Positions 56,299 to 64,000 of a DNA stretch of 64,000 nt are shown piece by piece. Position 1 is the stretch's first letter; every line of letters starts with the position of its first letter. The position numbers and the translations under genes are program-made. Under the pieces are notes generated by a model. The model was not told where the DNA came from and ran no database searches. It saw only the letters and a list, made by a program, of their open reading frames with translations. Source of the DNA: Hyphodiscus hymeniophilus (taxonomy: Eukaryota > Ascomycota > Leotiomycetes > Helotiales > Hyphodiscaceae); NCBI GenBank assembly GCA_016508695.1, contig VNKQ01000014.1, positions 496,001 to 560,000 of the forward strand. Direction: 5' to 3'.

Positions 56299-57081
56299 TG
56301 CGTGACTCCGTCAACTGGACCAAGTTCGGTCAGGGTAGAAGATGCCTTTGGCTTTAGAGATTTCGAAAGGCTGTTGAGTAACCCGAAACTGTCAAAATGC
56401 CTCTTCGGTCTTTAATTAAAGATGATATACCACTTCACTGGATGGACGGAACCAAACAGGCTAGAGTCTTATGAGTGGGGTTGGCTATTTGTGAAAACTT
56501 CAGTGGTCAGCGAGCTCAACTATTCAGGTCTCTCTCTCACTGTTCGGTGCGAATTTTGCAGGGATTTGACGTCGATGCAAAGGAAGGTCAAGAGTGGGAG
56601 GATTTTGGGTCGAGTTCCAGTGCGAAAAGTCTCTCGACTAATCTGCTAAACTTCCTCCCCAACCAGAGCTTTGGGCAAAGACTCTCACGGGCTGTACAGT
56701 ATTATTTGATAACGTCTCCTCAACGAACTCTCAATGCTCGACAGTCCAGTCCTCCACAAAAAGAAAACCCCTCTCACGTGATTAGCACTGCCCTCCACTC
56801 TTGATGAATTCCGAATCTTCTCCACAACAGCTGTTAACTTCACTTCGGACCAAGTTTATACGCAATTCCTGATACAGAAAGTGATGCATGTGGAGACCTC
56901 TACACAGAACCAGAGTTCCTTGGCACCATAAGCGTCGGCACTATGAGCTTTCATTGTTATACATGCCAATTTTAAGAAATAGATGAAGCAGAAGAGGGAA
57001 GCAGGGATTGCAATAATGACTTCGTATAATATCTAATAATCGTGATTACTACTACAAGGCTCCCCCTCAACTCGTTTTTAC
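56299..57081. other. Intergenic between two flavoenzyme genes
   Basis: Holds the FAD oxidoreductase promoter and the Old Yellow Enzyme 3' region; short frames only. Confidence 0.45.
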
Positions 57082-58395
57082 CTATTCAAGATATCCCTCC
57101 ACACCAGGAGTATAGAATGTCTTCCTATCATATTTCTTCAACGGCTTCTGCTCCAATATTCGATCCGCAAGATCTGCATTTGAAGTAAAGTACCTTCCAA
57201 AGGCAACTAAGTCAATTCTCCCTATCTCCAGTCAGCGAATAACTCCGCAACCTAGCAGTCGAACAAACCTTCAGCAATAGCATCCCGAGCAGTATCGCCG
57301 CAGTACCCTCCCGCTCCAATCAACGGAGTCTCTTTCAAAATTCGTCGAAATGTCCAAAGGGAGAACTCACCAACGCTGACGTCTTTCGCTTCTTTGAGTG
57401 GTAAAGCTGCACAGTCCCCACCTGCACCTGGTACTCTCTTTATTTTCCCAGAGAACGCACCTTCCGTGCTCAATTGGTCGTACCTCGGTTCAACCATATG
57501 CACATATGCCAAGTGTCTCTTTTCGAGCTCTTCGGTGTATTTGCTGAACGTTTCAATGCGATTGCTGTCCAGAGTCTGTTGTAAGACATGAAAAGGCGCG
57601 ATCCGAATTGCTGTTCTCTGATGACCGATTTCTGATACGACGGCGTCAACAACTTCCAGTGGAAATCGCAATCGATTTTCTAGCGATCCGCCATATTCAT
57701 CTGTTCTGTCATTGATATTATTGTGGACGAATGTATCGAGGAGGTATCCATTGCCACCTGCAGCTTATCAGTACCAAGTCTTTGCTCAAATGGCGATGGG
57801 ACATACCATGTATCTCAATGCCGTCAAACCCTGCTTTAATCGCATTCTTTGCGGCTTGCGCAAATTCACTGACGACAGACGCAATATCTTCTCTGCTCAT
57901 CGCTTCTCCTCTCACATACGGTTCCTCGCCATCTTCTTCTCCAAATAAGAGATGGTTTCCAGGGAGCGGTGTGTCGGTCGATGCTAATCCAGGAAGACCT
58001 CCAGTCTGCGAGGGTACGGTGACTCTTCCAACATGCCTGAGATGAATCAATACCCTGTTATCATTGTTACAAATAGACACACACCATAATTGAGCGAAGA
58101 ACACCCCGCCTCTCGCCTTCACCGCAGATGTGATCGGCTTCCAAGCCTCAATCTGCTCATGAGTCCAGATCCCAGGAGTATTTGGGAACCCTTTCCCACG
58201 AGGGTGAACTACGACCCCTTCTGATATCATGAGTCCATTTGGAGTTGCCCTCTGCGCATAATATTGTGCTGCCGTGGCATTGGGAATTCCATACTCAGAA
58301 GCTCGCATCCGCGTCATTGGCGCAAGGACAATGCGATGTGAGAGACGATTTAGGGAAAGATCAAATGGAGACTGGAGAATATCTTCGAGCGTCAT
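57082..58395 (-). CDS. NADH:flavin oxidoreductase, Old Yellow Enzyme family
   Basis: FMN-dependent reductase of activated C=C bonds. Four minus-strand exons, 58395-58085, 58036-57807, 57757-57269 and 57221-57082, give 389 residues, the usual length. Landmarks are NRIVLAPMTRMRA-like start (RLSHRIVLAPMTRMRA), GIWTHEQIEAWKPITSAVKA, FFAQLWHVGRV and the substrate-binding pair His180/Asn183 with Tyr185 in IEIHGGNGYLLDTF. INDRTDEYGGSLENR and C-terminal TPLIGAGGYCGD and LVAFGRYFTSNADLADRI follow. The spacing H-x2-N-x-Y equals that of yeast OYE1, so catalysis should be intact. Some homologues act in secondary metabolism or stress, but no such cluster is evident here. Confidence 0.92.
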
Positions 58396-58895
58396 GATGA
58401 ATCAACCAAATCGTGTGTTTGTTTGGACTGGACCGGGCAGACTTCACATCATAGCAGTGGCAATGTGAGCTTTATGTTCGAGGTTGATAAACGAAATTTT
58501 AGCTCAAGCTCAAGTGTCCAACACCAAGTTCGTACGTGTGTGGTTGATAATGTAAGATCCGCTGCAATAATACGTTGAGCAAGTAGGGAACTATGTAGAG
58601 CCCCAGCTGATGCCAGTATCCGGAAACGAAACGCCATCAAAATACTGCAGGCGGTTTATTCAGGGGGGATTTTCAGCTAAGCGAGCGAATAAAACCACGG
58701 ATACCACACAACCACACAACCACACAGCGCTTGCTCAGCTAGCTACATCTAGCCAGTAGGGTCGTTGAATAAGAAGTAGTGTGACTGACAACAAGAACCA
58801 TTTCCTCCTCACTCGAAACAACTGCAGTTACCACACACCGCCACAAACTCAGAAATAGGTGGAGATCATACGCGCTGTATTTCCGAAGAATAAAA
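58396..58895. other. Divergent promoter region
   Basis: Lies between the Old Yellow Enzyme start and the next plus-strand gene. An ACCACACA unit is repeated at about 58705-58725. No gene seen. Confidence 0.45.
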
Positions 58896-60474
58896 ATGAC
58901 AACTCCCGGACGCACGCATATCCCTTGGCAAACCCAAACGGGCCAAATCAATGAGCTTATCAGCTACATCGGCTTCCTCGAAGCCAAGGTATTTTATCTT
59001 CAGGAACACCACGAAAACTGCTCAGCATGGCTCTCGCGATCCCCAATAATGGATCTTGGCGGGTCTCCATATCTCCCACCAGATATCGTAGTTGCAAATG
59101 ACGAGACTCAGTTGTCGCCCCCTTCTCCAACCAAGGAGCATTTTACCGGATCATCTCTCACAACTTTGCAGCCGACTTCGAAGAAAGGAGGCAACAATCC
59201 GAGATGGAAAGGGATTATTGATCAGATGACTAAGGGCTGGGATAGGCCTAGTAGTTGGATCGATAGGAGAGTGGAAACCGGCCTGATGTCTGTGGAGCAG
59301 AATCAAAAGTCCTTAACTCTGATCCTTGGATTGCGAAGTGGGCTTCCACCATCATGTCATGACGGTTCCCAGCCGTCGTCGCCAGGAAGCTCAAGTAAAA
59401 GTGACGCCTTGATAGTGTCTGCTCGGAAATATGCACTGGATACGAAAGCGTCCCAGGTGAATCCAGAGTTCGTCGTGCAGGTGCGCATCTTCCGCGAGCT
59501 AGTCTTCGCATCTTTGTGCGTGGTGATGGAACAGCAAGGTCTCCCAATTGATACGATTAATGAACTCATGCGTATCTGCATGTCGAGTTCTGGTCCGGCA
59601 AATTTGTATCGGCTGCGACGCGGCGCCCTTTGGGTCAATCGAGTTATCTCAGGGACTATGATGAAGAAAATGGGATGGAGACATATGTCGACCGATTTCT
59701 TCTTCCTTTGTGAGTGAATGCGCTCTTATCTCGAGCAATGCTGACCAGTATTATAGCTGGGCGTCCTGTATCTCAATATGGATTGCTCTGGGAAGCGTGC
59801 AACAGATCCTTCCCGTATTTGGTCAATCGCCTGGCTCAGATCAGCACCATCGTGGAGATGCCTATTAATGGAACAGGGTGGATTCCATTCTCAATCCCAC
59901 TTATTATCAAGCAGCTTGTCGGCGATACCTTGACGTGAGTCTAGGACTCTGCGTATGAAGCTGCCCGCTAACTTCGTTTAGACTGGAGCAAATCTGTATC
60001 GCGCTGGATTATGAAATCGACGATCTGTGAGCGAACAAAGTAAAGTCTTGTATACCTGCCTGAGGGTCTATAACGCGAGCTCTGCGACGAACCCAGTTGC
60101 TCAAAGATTATACACGATTCAGATTAGTCGCAAGTCAGTCATTTCCTCAATGGTGGAGCGAACCTGAGGCACAGAAACTTGAGGCAGAGAAACTGAGGCA
60201 GAGGAAACTCTACGTTCTGAAGACCTATCTCGCTGTCGTGGCCGTCAATGGAGTGCTGGTACTAATCCGTAAGTTACTAAGCATCGACAACCAGACGTGG
60301 AAATAACTAATAACAGCAGAAACGGAAATTCGTGTAATATTACTCAAGCTAGCGATCGACAGTTGGGATTTGGCCGAATTTTGAGCTTCCATGTATCGGG
60401 TGCTATCTCACGCATGGGAAAACGAGGAAGTGCTCTTCAAAGACAGTGAAGACGCCCTCGGCGATTCATGGTAA
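58896..60474 (+). pseudogene. Hypothetical gene with apparently broken C-terminus
   Basis: Exons 58896-59709, 59757-59934 and 59982-60030 join in frame to a 346-residue protein ending IALDYEIDDL at TGA 60028-60030. Downstream sequence still looks coding. A frame from about 60065 reads QSFPQWWSEPEAQKLEAEKL and VLKTYLAVVAVNGVLVLI to a donor at 60269. After an acceptor near 60319 it continues RVILLKLAIDSWDLAEF, hits TGA at 60382, then in the same frame runs MYRVLSHAWENEEVLFKDSE to TAA 60472-60474. A strong donor (GTGAGC at 60026) inside the IDDL end leads to an acceptor at 60079 that is one base out of frame. A frameshift plus a nonsense codon suggests recent decay. The protein family is not recognised; the N-terminal part contains PRWKGIIDQMTKGWDRPSSW. 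Confidence 0.6.
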
Positions 60475-63002
60475 TTTAAAGGATAGTCCTCAAATATTCA
60501 AATGGCGGACGATGATTCTGAGCTTAGCTGAACTTGAAAATTCGAATCCAGTACCACGAAGAACCCATTTGGATCGAGCAATGCGAAAGAAGATATAGGA
60601 TCGTCGCGTTGACCGGTATGGTGTCCAATCTATTATACTAGCAAAACCGACGGATAAAGCGAGCTATTGAGGAAGGGGCGTTAGACAGTGGTGGCATACT
60701 GGGTAGAAAGTGGGCCCGAGTGGAGAGTTCCATGTCTCCACAAGGAGGCAAGAAATGCTGGATGACAACAGTCGATACTGGGCAATTGTATGAAAGAAGG
60801 ATAGTTTTATAACAAGAGAGATCTCAACTTCATGGGAAGTGCTTCACTCTGCAAAAGCTGGACAAAGAGCAACAGGGTTTTGTGACATTAATGTGCCTCA
60901 AGTGCTACCAGTGAAATCGGCTCGGCCGCTCAATTTTCCACCCTCCGCTGTCTTCCAACCGCTATTAACAAATCTGACGGTCTCGTAGAATGGAATTGCC
61001 AAATCTAGCACGGAAGCCAAAGACAACCCTACCACTGCAGAGTCCAGACTGAGGTGGGGTTGCAACGCAGGGTAAACTGATCGTTAACCTGGCAGATCAT
61101 CCTTGCTGGCTGCAACTGCATCTGAAAGCGGAACATGGCTCCCACATGGCACATGGACGCCACTAGGGTATAACTACTAGATGTTCATACTCCAATCCTC
61201 TGAAGGAAAAAGCCGAGCAACAGAACCAGCTATCCTGCAGGAGCCCCTGATGACAGACTTCAGTCATATGAACTGACAGCCCATCGATCAAAGCTCCTAT
61301 CTCGAGTCCTTACACAATAGTTAATCAAAAACGGCAAGGAAGATGACTATCATTGGTGTGGTGCTGATGCCCATGTGAACTGAGCGCCTGAATCCCGCCA
61401 CTCCACTTCTCCCACGCCAGCCAGACTTTTCATCAATTGTGAGCCAGAAGCAAAGTAGTCAGCGAATGTGAGACTTGACGTTAAGACATGCCTCGCATCA
61501 ATGCAGCATGGGTTCTTCTGCAGATCGCTAGGTTGGAGTGTGCAGCCATCCGCGTGATGTTGAGTGGTCTCTGGCCTGTGTTACCGTTTGGCGTCGTGCG
61601 ATCTACCGTATCGCTTGGCTCACTTTGGGATGTTGAGGCGAGGGGCAAAGGCAGGTACCGGAGAATAGATTTGCAGGCTGAAACAAGATCTGGTGGCTGG
61701 GGGTGAGTCAAGATTGTTAGCAAGTTCGATGTTTTGAAGTCGAGTTAGTTTGATGCTCCGTGCGACAGTCGTACCGGCTGGAGCTCACAAGCCTGGGATC
61801 CAGTCAATGGTTACTTTTCGGCCCAGATTTGCGATAGCTGCAACTCCCACTCGGCGATCAAAGCGGTCAGTACTGCAGGAATGGGGAGCGGGGCCATCCA
61901 GTCGTTTGTAGAGTTGGGCTGGTGTTGTACCGTCCGAGCTCGGCTCTGGCATGCATGCATCCGAGTTTGCTCTGTCAGAAACGTCCGGTTCATGACCACC
62001 AGATGAAATACTAAGGACAGACGCCACTATCTGCCCAAAATAAGACAAGCGAACGGGTTCATTCGCAGTTCTCTCTCGTGTGCCGAACCGCGGCCACGTG
62101 CAGGACCATTGGCCATTGAGAGGAAGACTAGCCGCCAGGAGTAGCATCCCCAGATATTAAGAACCATGATATATGATGAGTATGGTGTCATAGTGAAAGC
62201 CTGAGCTGTGAGGGAATGACGGGAAGCGTGTTGAACCCGTAGTTTGGGCGCCCGTAAATTGACGACGACTGCAAAGACAAGCAAGAGGAAGCGCTCATGG
62301 TAAATCCGGAGAAGGGAGCACGGTAAAGCTTCCTTCTTCGGTATCTCTAGAAGATCCATAGCCTGTCACAAATACCAATGTATCAGACAATCCGGATGAT
62401 TTTAGCAATTGATCCAAATGAGACTGCCGTTACAAGTGGATGTACTGCTATCATCTCTGTCCTTGTACATTTGCTCTTTCGATTTTCATCTACTGCTCTT
62501 AGATTTTCACTGAATAGACAGTACTTCTCCATCAAGAATCTATTCGCTTCCCGTGTTTTAAAGAAGTTCGGTAATCGAGAGGGAAACATACTTTCGCTGA
62601 AGGTAATCATCACCGCTTTCATGCTCTGCTGGCGGTGTGGCGATACATCATGATGATAGGAACTGACTGGATACAGTGCACAAAGTACTTTTCGAGAGGT
62701 GGAAAATCCTAGTACCACATATCAAGTTTGTTCTCGAGACCTACTTGGTCTTCCTGAACAACCGCTGCCGACCAATTGCAGCAGGTCGTTGAAAATTGAG
62801 TTTTATTACTACCCAGTCTTCAACGTTTCTGCTTGACCGCCTGCACGTCCTGTTTGAACTTACTGCATAACTTCCGCATCAGGTGCAGGTGAAGAGGCTG
62901 CCGGCTCCAGAAGTACGTCTCGTCTGACGTTCGATGTGGAAGCAGAAAACTCGCAAAGCTACATGAGATTTTGAAACAGGCCAGCGGTGAAGAGCTATCA
63001 GG
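60475..63002. other. 2.5-kb gene-poor interval
   Basis: Short overlapping frames on both strands, none with a domain or credible splicing. A plus ATG at 62378 opens 91 codons and a minus frame covers the same bases; neither is convincing. The last few hundred bases should include the promoter of the right-edge gene. Confidence 0.45.
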
Positions 63003-64000
63003 ATGGTTATCAACGCAAGACCCCGATATGTCTCGCACGGCTTCGAAACCTTTGTACCATTCCAAAGAGTGGAGTCATTGCATCAGAATCTAGTTGAGAT
63101 GACGAACAACGATGTCAACGCTTGGAATTTCTTCAGGCCCGTAGCCACTCCGAGCAACGGCTGGGATGAGAATCTCGAAGGTTTCAACAACGAAAATTTT
63201 GCAGTGAGTTTTTCTCTTCTTGCGGTATCTTGACTTCAAGAGCTGATGCTTTATAGCTTCATAGTCTATATCCTGGATACTACCAGAACACAGCTTCCGT
63301 TCCTCAGTCTCAGGCCAGTAACTTACAAAAGGCGCCACTCTACTCCCCCGCCTACCAAAGTCGTTGCAATTACAACACAGCCTCGAACACTCATTCAATG
63401 CATCCAGGGCAAGTAACAGCACTGAACTGCGTGGAAAAGCGAAGTCCTATGTTGGCAAACGGCTATTCGCACGGCTACCTTGGACAAAGGCACGGCAGCT
63501 TCGCCGAATTTTCGAATACAAGACATGGAATGAAGCAATTTGCTTACCAAAATCTGAACGATTCGGGCCATGTGCCCTTCGCAGCAGCATCATCATCATC
63601 ATCATCATCTTACCAGGAAAACATTCCCATGATCGGCGACGCTAGCTCCAGTACTACCTATAGCTCATATTCAACATCAAGTGCTACTATCGATCCCTTA
63701 TCGCTCATCCAAGTGAACGCTCACAACCCCCAGGATGCCTCATTGAAGGGCATGTGGTGGGAGGAGAAGTCAAAAGACAGGCAGCATCAGTACCAGGACA
63801 GCTACGGCATGGCTCTGAATCATGATGGTCTTCCCAGAGACCAGAGACAACACCAGCAGTTTTCCAATGTATGGATTACAGATGCTGACCCTCCGACTGG
63901 ATGGACAACCCAAGCGACAGCATCACCAGCAACGATAGCACCGATAACTATATCACCCAAAGCACTCACTCTAAGCGTTCCCGCTCCCTCGATTTCGTCA
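63003..64000 (+). CDS. Partial Ser/Gln/Tyr-rich protein, possibly a regulator (runs off window)
   Basis: Exon 1 is 63003-63203 and exon 2 starts at 63257 after a 53-nt GT-AG intron; the frame stays open to the window end (315 codons seen, no stop). The ATG at 63003 is the first in frame but upstream exons are possible. The protein starts MVINARPRYVSHGFETFVPF and becomes low-complexity: Tyr/Gln/Asn/Ser-rich, with an Ala-Ser run (AAASSSSSSS), a KGMWWEEKSKDRQHQYQDSY block and PITISPKALTLSVPAPSISS at the edge. The SPKALTL-type segment near Ser-rich sequence is reminiscent of regions preceding zinc fingers in fungal C2H2 regulators, but no finger is inside the window. Confidence 0.6.
63590..63610 (+). 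repeat. (TCA)n coding microsatellite
   Basis: Six TCA codons and a TCT encode a poly-Ser tract in the right-edge gene, directly after three GCA (Ala) codons. Length variation here would change only the Ser run. Confidence 0.85.

Noticed and set aside
57330..57372. A 39-nt GTGAGT...AAAG segment inside the Old Yellow Enzyme gene looking like an intron.
   Set aside because: It is shorter than the other introns here, and its translation (EFSLWTFRRILKETP) aligns with the conserved strand before IGAGGY, so it is coding.
62378..62718. Overlapping plus (91 codons) and minus (111 codons) frames.
   Set aside because: They are mutual shadows with no motif; neither has splice or promoter support.

Overview
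The window is nuclear DNA of a filamentous ascomycete (Pezizomycotina). The evidence is many short GT-AG introns (mostly 45-75 nt), a Zn2Cys6 regulator, a 7-TM fungal rhodopsin-domain protein, vacuolar/secreted S10 carboxypeptidases, and an AROM-derived regulator. The class is not proven from sequence alone. No tRNA, rRNA, CRISPR array or intact transposon was recognised.

Layout. 1-3 kb: gene-poor left edge with coding-like scraps in conflicting frames. 3.0-4.3 kb: GIS2/CNBP-type protein with seven zinc knuckles spread over eight small exons. 6.1-8.7 kb: Zn2Cys6 transcription factor. 10.6-13.3 kb: a fusion of a rhodopsin-like 7-TM domain to a fucose-permease-type MFS transporter. 14.9-17.0 kb (-): AROM-derived, quinate-repressor-like protein. 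17-24.4 kb: long gene-poor interval. 24.4-25.2 kb (-): ureidoglycolate lyase. 25.8-33.6 kb: two to four uncharacterised genes and an NCBP3-like cap-binding protein. 33.6-38.1 kb: gene-poor, with a (GAC)n tract. 38.1-43.4 kb: Cys-motif coiled-coil protein and a large F-box protein. 44.5-48.0 kb: a translation block, RPL17 (-) and RPS18 (+) from one 248-bp divergent promoter, then SDO1/SBDS (-). 48.6-53.4 kb: two neighbouring S10 serine carboxypeptidases. 53.6-58.4 kb: three minus-strand enzymes (YjjX/DUF84 NTPase, FAD amine/amino-acid-type oxidoreductase, Old Yellow Enzyme). 58.9-60.5 kb: a gene that looks C-terminally broken. 63.0-64.0 kb: 5' part of a Ser/Gln-rich gene running off the right end.

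Functional links. The 44.5-48 kb block couples two ribosomal proteins to a 60S maturation factor. The carboxypeptidase pair and the ureidoglycolate lyase fit nitrogen scavenging. The quinate-repressor-like gene has no quinate structural genes beside it here.

Most unusual points: the 7-TM/transporter fusion; an RPS18 intron whose only workable acceptor ends in GG; an AROM-like regulator that keeps the dehydroquinase catalytic residues but has lost those of shikimate dehydrogenase; a GC-AG intron plus an unresolved junction in the S1-type carboxypeptidase; and the decaying gene at 58.9-60.5 kb. All exon coordinates were worked out by hand from splice motifs and reading-frame continuity.
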